A stretch of DNA of 64,000 nt from Candidatus Babeliales bacterium (GTDB lineage Bacteria > Babelota > Babeliae > Babelales > Chromulinivoraceae). The DNA is taken from contig JAGOTL010000001.1 in NCBI GenBank assembly GCA_018061805.1, forward strand, positions 1 to 64,000, read 5' to 3'. Shown here in pieces: positions 1 through 8,472 of the stretch. A program made the translations under genes and the position numbers. Position 1 is the first letter of the stretch, and each line of letters opens with the position of its first letter. The notes beneath the pieces were generated by a model. That model saw only the letters and a program-made list of their open reading frames with translations. It ran no database searches and was not told the DNA's origin.

Positions 1-1
1 G

Positions 2-1771
2 GCAAAGCAAAAAAAGTTGATAGGGAATAAATATAATGCTCAAATAAAAAAAATTTTCCCTGATTACCCTACATTAACGCCTGATCAAAAGGAAACTGCA
101 GATGCTGTTAAAGCACCCTTTGCGAATGAATTTCTCGACTTACAAAGTTTAGCTACTGCTATAAAAGAAGATTATATACCAAGAAGAGAAGCTTTGCTGG
201 CGTCATTAAAAAAACCACAAGATACGCAAATAAGCACACAAGATTTAGCAAAAGAAAAACAAGTTATTGATCAAGCAATATCAAGAATATCTTTACTTGA
301 AGAATTTAAACTACAGCCTAACTTTTCAGAAAACGACTTGGAAAGATCTTTTAATCTGTTGATGCAAGGGCGTGATAAGAATTCGATACAAGCTAAACAT
401 TTAGTGTTAGCAAAAGAACAGCTCTTAGAATATATGAAAAATATCAACAGTTTGCCATTAGAGTCTAGGGTGAAAGTTTTACAATCAATATATAAACATA
501 TAGCTCTAAAATCAGTAGATATGTATTTGGGTTATCTAGATGAATTAGGGCTATCGGCTAATTACTCGGAACAAGAGCTAGATGATGCTGTAAATGCTAA
601 AATAGAAGCGTTGAGCAATGATGTTGTATCTAGAATACAAGATTTTATACCAAGTTATACAGCAGATGAAAAAAAACAATATTCTGTCTCGGATATTGAA
701 AAACATACAATTATACCATCAATACAGTCACTTAAAGAAAAATATAAATACTTAGTAAGTACTAATTTTTTTGATGAAATGCGTTACATTTTGGATGAAG
801 AAAAAGAAGATCTACAGGTTTTAGAGGGGATGCGTGTTGTATTGAGATCTTATTTGTCTCTGATAAAAAAATTACCTGAACAAGATAGAGTAGAAATTCG
901 AAGAGAACTTGATAGAAAATTAAGATTAGCCCGTGAAACAGATAGGTTTGATTTTTCTTCTGATCAAGATGATCTAGAAAGTTTATCAGAAAGGTTTAAA
1001 GTCTTGGCTACTGTTTCAGATCCATTATTACGCCTTATTGGTAGTCGTTTGGATGCAAACAGTGAACAAATTAACCGAAACTTTCAAGCGACCATGCAAG
1101 AACTAAGGAATAGTATTAAATCTTGGGAACCTGTAAAAAGAGTTTTGCCAGGCATAAATAGTCAACAAAATTATGATAATGCTCCAAAGATAGAACAAGA
1201 GATTGCTCAAAAATTAATTGAGCGTATGCAGAAAAAAATAGTAAATTTGGCTAAAGTTCATGATAAATTACGAACTTATAAAGCTGTTAGAGACACATTA
1301 TCAAAAGTTCCACATAATCGAGTTGATTTGTTATCTTACAAAGCGATGGAAGATAATGTAGCAAAAGATGCTTTAGTACAACATTTTAAGCAGCAAGCGT
1401 TTGGATTGGTAGATGAAAATAGCAAAAACATTGTAAATTCTTTAAGGTTGTTAAATTTACCTGAAGATTTTACGTTACAGCAATTGCAAGACGCTTATAA
1501 TCAGAGAAAAGGTACGCTGGTTGTTGCGAAAAATCAAGCATCGGACAAAGTATTAATGTCGCAACAGTCTGCCAAAGATCAAGCGAATGTTGTAAATTTA
1601 GATCAAGCATACAATATGTTACGCCTTTATGAAGCACGAAGAGGGATACTTTCATCTATTGGCCGAAACAAAATCCAAAGAGAAAGAGAAAAAATCCAAC
1701 TAGATACACAACTTGAAGGTAGAAGAGGAAATTTTGTTGATCTCGATGAAGCGCACAGTGCGATAGAATAG
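2..1771 (+). CDS. Large helical protein, 5'-partial, with possible J-domain-like repeats
   Basis: The frame is open to the left edge, so the gene starts outside the window; a TTG at 17 is the first start-like codon but has no reason to be the true one. The visible protein of about 590 residues is charged and almost entirely helical. Counting from the TTG, three segments (about 93-140, 171-205 and 476-537) share a pattern of Leu-rich helix, short turn, then F/Y-(S/T)-x2-(E/Q/D)-L-x2-A/S, as in LNLPEDFTLQQLQDAY followed later by NLDQAYNML. This resembles helices I to III of DnaJ domains but lacks the HPD tripeptide. No enzyme motif is seen. Function unknown; the J-like reading is an inference. 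It converges on the MazG-like gene with an 18-base gap. Confidence 0.75.
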   Translation, partial: AKQKKLIGNKYNAQIKKIFPDYPTLTPDQKETADAVKAPFANEFLDLQSLATAIKEDYIPRREALLASLKKPQDTQISTQDLAKEKQVIDQAISRISLLEEFKLQPNFSENDLERSFNLLMQGRDKNSIQAKHLVLAKEQLLEYMKNINSLPLESRVKVLQSIYKHIALKSVDMYLGYLDELGLSANYSEQELDDAVNAKIEALSNDVVSRIQDFIPSYTADEKKQYSVSDIEKHTIIPSIQSLKEKYKYLVSTNFFDEMRYILDEEKEDLQVLEGMRVVLRSYLSLIKKLPEQDRVEIRRELDRKLRLARETDRFDFSSDQDDLESLSERFKVLATVSDPLLRLIGSRLDANSEQINRNFQATMQELRNSIKSWEPVKRVLPGINSQQNYDNAPKIEQEIAQKLIERMQKKIVNLAKVHDKLRTYKAVRDTLSKVPHNRVDLLSYKAMEDNVAKDALVQHFKQQAFGLVDENSKNIVNSLRLLNLPEDFTLQQLQDAYNQRKGTLVVAKNQASDKVLMSQQSAKDQANVVNLDQAYNMLRLYEARRGILSSIGRNKIQREREKIQLDTQLEGRRGNFVDLDEAHSAIE

Positions 1772-1789
1772 CGTTAAAAACTTACACGT

Positions 1790-2197
1790 TTAATTGTTGT
1801 TTTTTACTTCTGGATATTTGTCAGGATCTGCTAAGCAGTAGCGTTCTTGAGGGCTGTCTTTAGGGTGTTCGGCAAAAGATAAAAAGATTTTTTGTTCATA
1901 TCCGCCTTTTTCTTTTTGCTTTTTTAAACGAGCTTGTTCTAAATCTTTTGCAGATAATCCATGAGACTTAGCAAGGCTGTATACAATTTCAAGTACGTCA
2001 GCTAATTCTTCTGTCAAATCAATACTATTTTGGGTTCTTTGAACTTCAAGAGATTCTTCAACTAATTTTATTTTAAGTTGCTTTTGAAAATCTTGATCGT
2101 TTAGTTCAAACCAGTATAATTTTGATCCATTATTTTGCATAAGTTGCAAAATATTGTCACGTATTAATTTATTTTGTTTAAAAGTTCTAAAATTCAT
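1790..2197 (-). CDS. MazG-like NTP pyrophosphohydrolase
   Basis: A 135-residue protein of the all-alpha MazG/phosphoribosyl-ATP pyrophosphohydrolase superfamily, which hydrolyses nucleoside triphosphates to monophosphate and pyrophosphate and is often used for house-cleaning. The N-terminal NKLIRDNILQLM matches the KLVRDKIPEII block of one subfamily. The magnesium-binding pattern is intact: EESLE, then TEELADVLE (ExxD), followed by a C-terminal KEKGGYEQKIFL block. The frame runs upstream to 2272, but the first 25 residues of that longer version look unlike the family, so I prefer the ATG at 2197. The substrate cannot be read from sequence; dUTP, dCTP or damaged nucleotides are all possible. 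Confidence 0.82.
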   Translation of the reverse strand: MNFRTFKQNKLIRDNILQLMQNNGSKLYWFELNDQDFQKQLKIKLVEESLEVQRTQNSIDLTEELADVLEIVYSLAKSHGLSAKDLEQARLKKQKEKGGYEQKIFLSFAEHPKDSPQERYCLADPDKYPEVKNNN

Positions 2198-2285
2198 TAT
2201 TATTCTTAGTCTTAGGCAATGATTTGTTTTCAAACACAAAGTAGCATATATCATTTTTTTAGTTATGACCAATTGAGATTAGGAA

Positions 2286-2325
2286 AAAGAAAACGGCAGG
2301 TGCATGCGCATGATCTGCCGTCTTT
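2286..2325 (-). terminator. Rho-independent terminator
   Basis: A 7-bp GC-rich stem (ACGGCAG at 2293-2299 with CTGCCGT at 2315-2321) encloses a loop that holds a small self-complementary GCATGCGC core. Read on the minus strand the stem is followed by TTTCTTTTT. It lies just downstream of the exported-peptide gene that ends at 2367, so it probably ends the zinc ribbon-tsaB-peptide transcript. Confidence 0.7.
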
Positions 2326-2366
2326 GGAATAGTGCATTTTTTCAGAAAAAAAACTAAAGTGAAAGA

Positions 2367-2621
2367 TTAGCTGTTTGATTCAAAATAACTATGTGCATCG
2401 TGAGTGAATTCGTTTCGACTACCAGAATGATATTTTGTGTCTATATCAAATGGGTACTCAAGTGCTTTGGGCATATCGACTTCTTTCTTTTTCTTTTTCC
2501 CGTACTTTAGATTTTTTTTCTCTAAAGGTTTTTTTGTAGATTTTTTTGGAACTGCGTCTTGCGCTATCGTTGGTAATGTTGTGCATAAAGCGCTTATTAA
2601 AAATATAAATACGTACATCAT
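2367..2621 (-). CDS. Small exported lysine-rich protein
   Basis: An 84-residue product starting at tandem ATGs (2621 and 2618). An AGGAGA Shine-Dalgarno sits about nine bases upstream, which decides against the longer frame to 2705 that would overlap tsaB. Residues 1-20 form a signal peptide (MMYVFIFLISALCTTLPTIA). The mature part is strongly basic at first (KKSTKKPLEKKNLKYGKKKKK), then acidic and aromatic. No family is recognised. It is the last gene after tsaB and is followed by a terminator. Confidence 0.65.
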   Translation of the reverse strand: MMYVFIFLISALCTTLPTIAQDAVPKKSTKKPLEKKNLKYGKKKKKEVDMPKALEYPFDIDTKYHSGSRNEFTHDAHSYFESNS

Positions 2622-2676
2622 AATAACAATCTCCTTTTTTATTAATGTACGCAAAAAGGGATCGATGTTGCTAGAT

Positions 2677-3330
2677 TTACAGTAATTTTTCTGAGTAATC
2701 TTCAAAATAGATTGGCATTATGTACTTTGTGGTAGATTGAGCTTGCTCCAAACTGTCATATGTTGCACGAGCTAAGCTTTCAAGAGAGTTAAACGCAACT
2801 ATAGGTTCTTGTATGATCAGATTAGGGCATCGTTGTGCAAATAGCTCTTTATACTTGATAAAACCATTGCCGTATGCATGCAGCGGTGTTTTTGCTTCAA
2901 GGATGAGAGACGCAATGTGCTCAGTAGATGCAGCGCCTTGTTGCATGTGTCCATTGAGGCAAAGATTGAAAAAGAGGTGTTGATCAAATGCTTGAAGTGT
3001 CACGATATGATTTTGATTTTTGTACTCTGAGCTGAGTAAATCTAACGCGTTAAAGCTGATGAGTGGGATACGGGTTGTTCGATGAATTCCGTTAAACATG
3101 GTCAACATTGCTCGCAACGTATTGTAAGGACTTGGTCCTTTGTTGATACCAAAACAGCGCAGATCAGATAGGGATAAACCATGATTTTGAAGCATGGTTT
3201 GTATGGTTGGAATTGTTTGACCTGTTGCTTGAAATTTATGAATAGAACAAGATTCTATTATTTTTTCATTATGGCACAATGCAAGATCAATTGTTTCATA
3301 AGAATATTGAGCAATAAGAAAATAGGACAT
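2677..3330 (-). CDS. tsaB: tRNA threonylcarbamoyladenosine biosynthesis protein TsaB
   Basis: A 217-residue member of the ASKHA-fold TsaB/YeaZ family, the non-catalytic partner of TsaD in making t6A37 on ANN-decoding tRNAs. The N-terminal strand pair (YFLIAQYSYETIDLAL), the block NHGLSLSDLRCFGINKGPSP and the following TLRAMLTMFNGI match the family's GPGSFTGLR region, though the glycines are eroded here. Length is normal. It starts five bases after a zinc-ribbon microprotein, suggesting one transcript. tsaD lies at 16833-17858; tsaE and tsaC are not in the window. Confidence 0.82.
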   Translation of the reverse strand: MSYFLIAQYSYETIDLALCHNEKIIESCSIHKFQATGQTIPTIQTMLQNHGLSLSDLRCFGINKGPSPYNTLRAMLTMFNGIHRTTRIPLISFNALDLLSSEYKNQNHIVTLQAFDQHLFFNLCLNGHMQQGAASTEHIASLILEAKTPLHAYGNGFIKYKELFAQRCPNLIIQEPIVAFNSLESLARATYDSLEQAQSTTKYIMPIYFEDYSEKLL

Positions 3331-3335
3331 AGTTG

Positions 3336-3512
3336 TTATTTTTTTCTAGGTTTTTGTTGTTGCAGATATATTCCAAAGTAATCGTACTCTAAAACCTTTT
3401 CTTTTTTTAGGGTTATCTTGCCACAATTGAGGCATTTCCACCCTTCAAAGTTTAAAAAATGATCAAAGAATAATTGTTGTATCATTAATCCTGAGCACTT
3501 TCTACATTGCAT
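3336..3512 (-). CDS. Zinc-ribbon microprotein (58 aa)
   Basis: A short gene with a good Shine-Dalgarno (GGAGAG) before its ATG at 3512. The 58-residue product has paired CxxC motifs: C3-x2-C6 in MQCRKCSGLM, then C33-x2-C36 in WKCLNCGKI, separated by FFDHFLNFEGW. This matches a widespread type of bacterial single zinc-ribbon protein built as CxxCGGLM...FEGWxCxxCG. The C-terminus is basic. It precedes tsaB by five bases. It may bind zinc and nucleic acid or protein; the role is unknown. Confidence 0.72.
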   Translation of the reverse strand: MQCRKCSGLMIQQLFFDHFLNFEGWKCLNCGKITLKKEKVLEYDYFGIYLQQQKPRKK

Positions 3513-3635
3513 ACAGATCTCTCCACCTTTTTTAAAGAGACGACAACTCTTATGTTAAAATCAAAATGACAAGAAAGTCAAGGATTGATAATTATCTTTA
3601 TTAATTTATATGCAAATGATCATGTCAAAAAACAT

Positions 3636-4031
3636 TTAATAGATAGACTGTAAGTACGTTTGCAAGATTAAAGCTGCGGCAATAGAGTGTTCATGGTTAC
3701 CATCGGTTTTTGCTTTTTTTCCTTGGATGGTTCGAGCGCCTTTGCTTGATAATCGTTCGTCCCATAAAATAATTTTGTATGTGGGAAATGATTTTTCAAT
3801 TTGCTCTTTTTGTAGTACCACTTTTTTAGTTTGGTCACTTTCAGTGCCGCGCATGGTGCGTGGATATCCAACAACAATTGTATCAACTTTTTCTTGTGCT
3901 AGTAGTGAGTGTAAAAAAGAAATAAGGTCGACTGTTTTGATTGTTTTGTGTGGACGAGCGAGTATTTTTAAGGCATCACTCATAGCTGTGCCTGTCCATA
4001 CATCACCAAGGTCTAGAGCTAAAATTTTCAT
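3636..4031 (-). CDS. ruvX: RuvX/YqgF family RNase H-fold nuclease
   Basis: A 131-residue protein of the YqgF family, an RNase H-like fold implicated in pre-16S rRNA 5'-end maturation and once called a putative Holliday junction resolvase. Visible motifs are LALDLGDVWTG (catalytic Asp at residue 7), IVVGYP, LWDERLSS and the C-terminal helix HSIAAALILQTYL. The family usually has Asp just before SIAA or the equivalent; here that position reads His, so the third acidic residue may be replaced or shifted to the preceding KTDGNHE. An AGGT-like ribosome site precedes the ATG. Confidence 0.88.
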   Translation of the reverse strand: MKILALDLGDVWTGTAMSDALKILARPHKTIKTVDLISFLHSLLAQEKVDTIVVGYPRTMRGTESDQTKKVVLQKEQIEKSFPTYKIILWDERLSSKGARTIQGKKAKTDGNHEHSIAAALILQTYLQSIY

Positions 4032-4128
4032 GCAGACCTTTTTCGTTATTTATTTTTTTTATTTTATGTTACATTTAATTTTAACGAACTTTTGTACTAT
4101 AACAAATCATATACAAATAAGGAAATAT

Positions 4129-5466
4129 ATGGATATTTCAAATATATTATCCAACTTCTCAGACGCTTTTTGGAGCCTGCCTTTTTTATTGTTTTTCTTT
4201 GGTGTCTGTGTGTTTATGACCGTTTATTTAGGTTTTGTGCAATTTGCATATTTTAAAGAATCCGTTTTAATGATTTTTGCGCCACAAAAAAATGCTACAA
4301 CCGTTGATGCATCAGGAACAATTACTCCATTTCAAGCTTTTATGAATACGCTTGGTGGAAACATTGGTAACGGAAGCTTGGCAGGGATTCCTGTAGCAAT
4401 AGCTGTAGGTGGTCCAGGATCAATTTTTTGGTTGCTAGTCATGTCGACATTTTCAGTATCACTTCGTTTTGCAGAAGTATATTTAGCAACAAGTTTTAGT
4501 TCACAATCAACAGAAGAAAAATCAGGGCCGATGTATTACTTAAGCTTGCTACCATTCGGAGCAGTTTTCTCATGGCTTTTTGGTTTTTTTGCATTTTGCT
4601 ACATGATGACTGGTGGAAATTTAATTCAATGTAATGCTGTTGGTACAGCGTTGTACCGATCTTGGGGTATTTCGCAAACGATCACAGCTTGCGGTGTTAC
4701 GTTGCTTGTGTTGTATGTGGTACTAGGTGGAGCTGCTCGTATTGTTAAGTTTTTAGATAAATTGGTACCTATCAAGGTGTATGGTTTTTTAATTACTGCA
4801 TTAATTGTGCTTGCATATCATGTTACATCGATTCCGCATGCATTATATTTGATGGGTTATTTAGCATTTTCACCACAAGCATTTTTAGGTGGTACGCTGG
4901 CGTATGCAATGCAAAAATCAGTTGCCTTAGGTTTACAGCAAGGTATTAATGCAAGTGAAGCTGGTCTTGGTACTGCAGCGGTAGCTTTTGGAACTACTAA
5001 AAATCAGGATCCTGTTAAAAGTGGTATCATGTCAATGTTGAGTGTGTATATCAATACTCATTTAGTTTGTTTCTTAGTTGCACTGTGCGTGATTGCAAGT
5101 GGTGTTTGGGATAATGGTGAAATTAGCTCAGCATTATTAGTATCTGCATATGAAACCGTATTTGGTTCAATGGGTGGTTGGTTGGTAAGCGTTTTAGTGG
5201 CAATGTTTGCAACAAGTGTAGTTGTAGCATATGCATATAACGGACGCATTTGCTGGGAATTTTTAGTCGGTAAAAAATATGCATGGTTATTTTTAATTGT
5301 GTATCCAATCAGTGCATGGTATGGCACTGTGATGAATGCTCGCATTGTATGGACTATCAACAGTTTGGTCACAGGTAGCTTATTTTTAGTACACACCATA
5401 GGTTTATTATATTTTGCATCAAAGATAAAAAATGGCTTACAAGAATATCGAAAAAAACATGGATAA
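4129..5466 (+). CDS. AGCS family sodium:alanine/glycine symporter
   Basis: A 445-residue polytopic membrane protein of the alanine/glycine:cation symporter family (TC 2.A.25), importing small neutral amino acids with Na+ or H+. The family signature is clear in GGNIGNGSLAGIPVAIAVGG followed by PGSIFWLL, and again in NASEAGLGTAAVAFG followed by PVKSGIMSMLSVYINT. The open frame continues upstream to 3727 through ruvX, but AAGGA five bases before the ATG at 4129 and a typical N-terminus set the start. Its end overlaps murE by eight bases. An amino-acid importer fits an organism without visible amino-acid synthesis genes. Confidence 0.88.
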   Translation: MDISNILSNFSDAFWSLPFLLFFFGVCVFMTVYLGFVQFAYFKESVLMIFAPQKNATTVDASGTITPFQAFMNTLGGNIGNGSLAGIPVAIAVGGPGSIFWLLVMSTFSVSLRFAEVYLATSFSSQSTEEKSGPMYYLSLLPFGAVFSWLFGFFAFCYMMTGGNLIQCNAVGTALYRSWGISQTITACGVTLLVLYVVLGGAARIVKFLDKLVPIKVYGFLITALIVLAYHVTSIPHALYLMGYLAFSPQAFLGGTLAYAMQKSVALGLQQGINASEAGLGTAAVAFGTTKNQDPVKSGIMSMLSVYINTHLVCFLVALCVIASGVWDNGEISSALLVSAYETVFGSMGGWLVSVLVAMFATSVVVAYAYNGRICWEFLVGKKYAWLFLIVYPISAWYGTVMNARIVWTINSLVTGSLFLVHTIGLLYFASKIKNGLQEYRKKHG

Positions 5467-6907
5467 TATCATATTGCCTTTAGTGTATCCTGTTACAGGG
5501 CATACAGATTATGTTGGAAAAGGTTCTACGTTTGTTGCTATTTCAGGAACAAAGCATAATGGTTTAGACTTTGTGTCTTTGGCTCTTGAAAAAGGTGCAT
5601 CTAAAATAATTGTACAATCAGATTGTGTTGTATCTGCTGAGATACAAAATATAATTCAACAACATAATGCAACGCTTGAATATGTGGATGATTGTCGCAA
5701 GGCTTTATCAGAGCTTTCTGCTCAAGCACTTGGTTATCCTGCTTCAAAATTAAAAATTGTAGCTATTACGGGTACCAAAGGTAAAACGTCAACATCATTT
5801 ATGGCATATCATATGCTGCATAGTCTTGGTAAAAAAGTAGCGTTGATCAGTACTGTTGAAAAACGTATTGGATCGTACAATGTTTCTATGCAGTTGACTA
5901 CGCCATTGCCAGATCAAATACAAATTTTTTTGGCAGAGTGTGTTGTCTATGGCATAGAGTATGTTGTTATGGAAGTTTCTGCGCAGGCTTTGACGTTGCA
6001 ACGAGTAGAAGGCATAGAGTTTGAAGTAGGTGTTTTTACCAATTTATCTCATGAGCATTTTGAATTTTACAAAGATATGGATGAATATTTTGCAGCAAAA
6101 AAAATGTTGCTTACTAAAATAAAAAATCCAAAAAACATGTTTATTAATAAAGATGATAAATATGGTGCAGCATTGCTTCAGATGTATCCACAATACAGTT
6201 CTGTTTCATTACTTGAAGATCAAGCAACTATTTATGGTTGTACGCACCAACAAGGTAATCATACGATGGTACATGTGAAAATAGATGGAAATTTGTATGA
6301 TTTTTATATGCCACTTCTTGGTACGTTTAATGTGTATAACTTACTTGGTGTGATAGGTATTTTGTATGGTTTACAAATATCTTTGACAGATGCTAAGTAT
6401 GCATTAAAAAGCTTAGAACATGTGCCTGGGCGCATGGAGCAATATCATTTGAAAAATGGTTCGCGTTGTTTTATTGATTATGCACATAATCCTTCATCCT
6501 TTGAAGCGGTGCTTTCAACGTTGCGAACTATGACGTCGCATTTGATTGTTGTTTTTGGTGCAGCTGGTAATAGAGATAAACAAAAAAGACCGCTGATGGG
6601 CTTAATTGCTCAAAAATATTGTGATGTTGTTATTTTGACATCTGATAATCCTCGCGATGAAAACCCTGTGTTGATAGCGCGTGAGGTTGAAGCAGGTTTT
6701 GATCAGCAAACTAATTTTGAATTTTATAAAGAATTGAATCGCGTTAAAGCTATTGAGTTAGGTTATCAATTGACCAAACCAGGTAGCATCGTAGCTATTT
6801 TGGGTAAAGGTCGAGATGAATATCAGATCGTTGGTGGATTAACCTTTCCTTTTAAAGAACGTTCAATCATTAAACCGTTTGTTGTAGAACAAGATGGTGG
6901 AATCTAA
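5459..6907 (+). CDS. murE: UDP-N-acetylmuramyl-tripeptide synthetase MurE
   Basis: A cytoplasmic Mur ligase of 482 residues that adds the third amino acid to UDP-MurNAc-dipeptide using ATP. Motifs: the P-loop AITGTKGKTSTS at about 102-113, LTTPLPDQIQ, VMEVSAQAL, NLSHEHFEFYKDM, the Mur hinge PGRMEQY, IDYAHNP, and DNPRDEN at about 396-402. DNPR is the motif that selects meso-diaminopimelate, so peptidoglycan of the Gram-negative type is expected. The ATG at 5459 overlaps the upstream stop by eight bases; another in-frame ATG at 5432 is possible, and neither has a strong ribosome site. It also overlaps the MutY-like gene by 14 bases, so the three genes are translationally linked. Confidence 0.93.
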   Translation: MDNIILPLVYPVTGHTDYVGKGSTFVAISGTKHNGLDFVSLALEKGASKIIVQSDCVVSAEIQNIIQQHNATLEYVDDCRKALSELSAQALGYPASKLKIVAITGTKGKTSTSFMAYHMLHSLGKKVALISTVEKRIGSYNVSMQLTTPLPDQIQIFLAECVVYGIEYVVMEVSAQALTLQRVEGIEFEVGVFTNLSHEHFEFYKDMDEYFAAKKMLLTKIKNPKNMFINKDDKYGAALLQMYPQYSSVSLLEDQATIYGCTHQQGNHTMVHVKIDGNLYDFYMPLLGTFNVYNLLGVIGILYGLQISLTDAKYALKSLEHVPGRMEQYHLKNGSRCFIDYAHNPSSFEAVLSTLRTMTSHLIVVFGAAGNRDKQKRPLMGLIAQKYCDVVILTSDNPRDENPVLIAREVEAGFDQQTNFEFYKELNRVKAIELGYQLTKPGSIVAILGKGRDEYQIVGGLTFPFKERSIIKPFVVEQDGGI

Positions 6908-7736
6908 AATTATATTGACTCAAACCCAGATTCAAGATTTTCAACGAAAAATTTGGGATTATTATAAATCGAACAAGCGTGATTTTGCTTGGAGACAAGA
7001 TATTACGCCTTATCGCGTTTTTGTTTCAGAAGTTATGCTTCAACAAACACAAACGGTGCGCGTCATGCCTAAGTTTGAACAATGGATGCAGCGATTTGAC
7101 AGTTTTCAGGCTGTTGCTGCAGCTTCACAGCATGATGTTTTAAAAGCATGGCAAGGACTTGGATACAATAGGCGTGGCTTGGCATTGTACAATGCATCTA
7201 AAATGATTGTTGATCAGTGGGCTGGTGTGTTGCCAGATAAGTCAGAGCTACTTATGCTTTTGCCGGGCATTGGTCCTAATACTGCAGGCTCTGTGACGGC
7301 TTTTGCCTTTAATAAACCCGTTGTTTTTATAGAGACAAATATTCGTACTATTTTTTTGCATGAGTTTTTTAAAGATCAAAACAGTGTTGATGATAAAGCT
7401 ATTTTAGAATTGGTTCGTCAAACGTTAGATAATGCTCATGTCAGAGAATGGTACTATGCATTGATGGATTATGGCGTGTATCTTAAAACGCAGTTAAGGT
7501 TGAACAATAAAACAAGTAAGCATTATGCACGTCAATCGACGTTTATAGGATCTGGTCGTCAGGTTCGTGGTTCTATTGTGCGCATACTCACTCGTTACAA
7601 GCAATTGCCTTATCAAGATTTAATTGAGTTGGTGTATCAAGATATTTCGGGTACTACGCATGATGTTGATCGAATTCTTCGTCAGCTTCTTGCTGAGGGT
7701 TTTGTGTCAATGCAAGACGATTTGGTTGTGATGTAG
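6894..7736 (+). CDS. MutY-like adenine glycosylase lacking the Fe-S cluster
   Basis: A 280-residue HhH-GPD protein resembling A/G-specific adenine glycosylase, which removes adenine opposite 8-oxoguanine. It has SEVMLQQTQ (general acid Glu46, equivalent to E. coli Glu37), WQGLGYNRR and the hairpin LPGIGPNTAG at 123-132. Two departures stand out: the catalytic Asp of the usual DGNV block is replaced by Glu147 in FIETNIRTIF, and the protein contains no cysteine at all, so the usual four-Cys Fe-S cluster is absent. The C-terminus (about 222-280) looks like a small winged-helix domain instead of the Nudix-like MutY C-domain. From memory, a similar variant occurs in Patescibacteria. Confidence 0.82.
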   Translation: MVESKIILTQTQIQDFQRKIWDYYKSNKRDFAWRQDITPYRVFVSEVMLQQTQTVRVMPKFEQWMQRFDSFQAVAAASQHDVLKAWQGLGYNRRGLALYNASKMIVDQWAGVLPDKSELLMLLPGIGPNTAGSVTAFAFNKPVVFIETNIRTIFLHEFFKDQNSVDDKAILELVRQTLDNAHVREWYYALMDYGVYLKTQLRLNNKTSKHYARQSTFIGSGRQVRGSIVRILTRYKQLPYQDLIELVYQDISGTTHDVDRILRQLLAEGFVSMQDDLVVM

Positions 7737-8253
7737 TGTGCCGTTGTTTAATGTCTTGTAGGTGACGAGCAATTATATTGATTATAGTTTTTGAAAGATT
7801 TGTGTGCTCGATGTTTCTGTTTACAATAAAACATTCTTGAGTTGTCGAGTTACGGTATCGCATTAAAAGTGGTACTATTTTTTTAAATGTGAATGGTTCT
7901 TCTTGGTCATTAAAATTTAAGATGACGTATACATATTGTATGTTGTATATCAAAAAATCATTGTTTTCTACAACGTTATCAAACAGGCGGTAATTGATCT
8001 TAGGAATAGCGTTTGTTGATATACCTGGAAAATTAAAATGAGTAGCTGTCATGCGACTGTCGGCGCTTGTTAAATTGTGAATCAGTAGGTTTTTTGGTTC
8101 ACGAGACATCGACAGATGAGTGATGCTGAATTGGGGTTTTGAGCGATTATAGTTCAGTTCAGTAAAGAGAGGTAGTTGAATGAGATCTGTTTTCATAGAA
8201 CTACTTGTTAAGATTGTTTGAGTCAAAAGTGTCATGAGTAATAATAAAAACAT
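7654..8253 (-). CDS. Exported protein of unknown function
   Basis: A 199-residue product with a signal peptide (MFLLLLMTLLTQTILTSS). The mature region is beta-rich in the middle (DFLIYNIQYVYVILNF) and ends in a Gln/Glu/His-rich tail. No family is recognised. It converges with the MutY-like gene and their 3' ends overlap by 83 bases; the overlapped part encodes only the tail, so both genes can be real. Confidence 0.6.
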   Translation of the reverse strand: MFLLLLMTLLTQTILTSSSMKTDLIQLPLFTELNYNRSKPQFSITHLSMSREPKNLLIHNLTSADSRMTATHFNFPGISTNAIPKINYRLFDNVVENNDFLIYNIQYVYVILNFNDQEEPFTFKKIVPLLMRYRNSTTQECFIVNRNIEHTNLSKTIINIIARHLQDIKQRHTTSQPNRLALTQNPQQEADEEFDQHHA

Positions 8254-8408
8254 ACATAATCCTTTGTTTAAAGATACACATGTAAGATATACAAAGCGAG
8301 TGTATCAAACAACAATTGTTTGATAGATTTTTTAGTTATATGTGTGGATTTAGTAAAGTTTATGTACTTTTGGTATGTTTACAGTGGCTTATAAATAGTT
8401 AGACGGTC

Positions 8409-8436
8409 TTGCTAAAAGATTTTACTGAATTATGCT
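8409..8436 (+). promoter_or_regulatory. Candidate promoter of polA
   Basis: TTGCTA at 8409-8414 and TATGCT at 8431-8436 are separated by 16 bases, resembling sigma-70 -35 and -10 boxes, 37 bases upstream of the polA ATG. The match is partial in an AT-rich gap, so this is tentative. Confidence 0.3.
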
Positions 8437-8472
8437 AACAAGCATAGTACCGTAAAAATAGGTGTATAAACC

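Noticed and set aside
3727-4128. Long upstream extension of the AGCS symporter frame, antisense through ruvX
   Set aside because: The symporter has a clear Shine-Dalgarno and typical N-terminus at 4129, and ruvX on the other strand has full family motifs.
7654-7736. Overlap of the MutY-like and exported genes as evidence that one is false
   Set aside because: Both have independent support, and the overlap covers only poorly constrained C-terminal tails.
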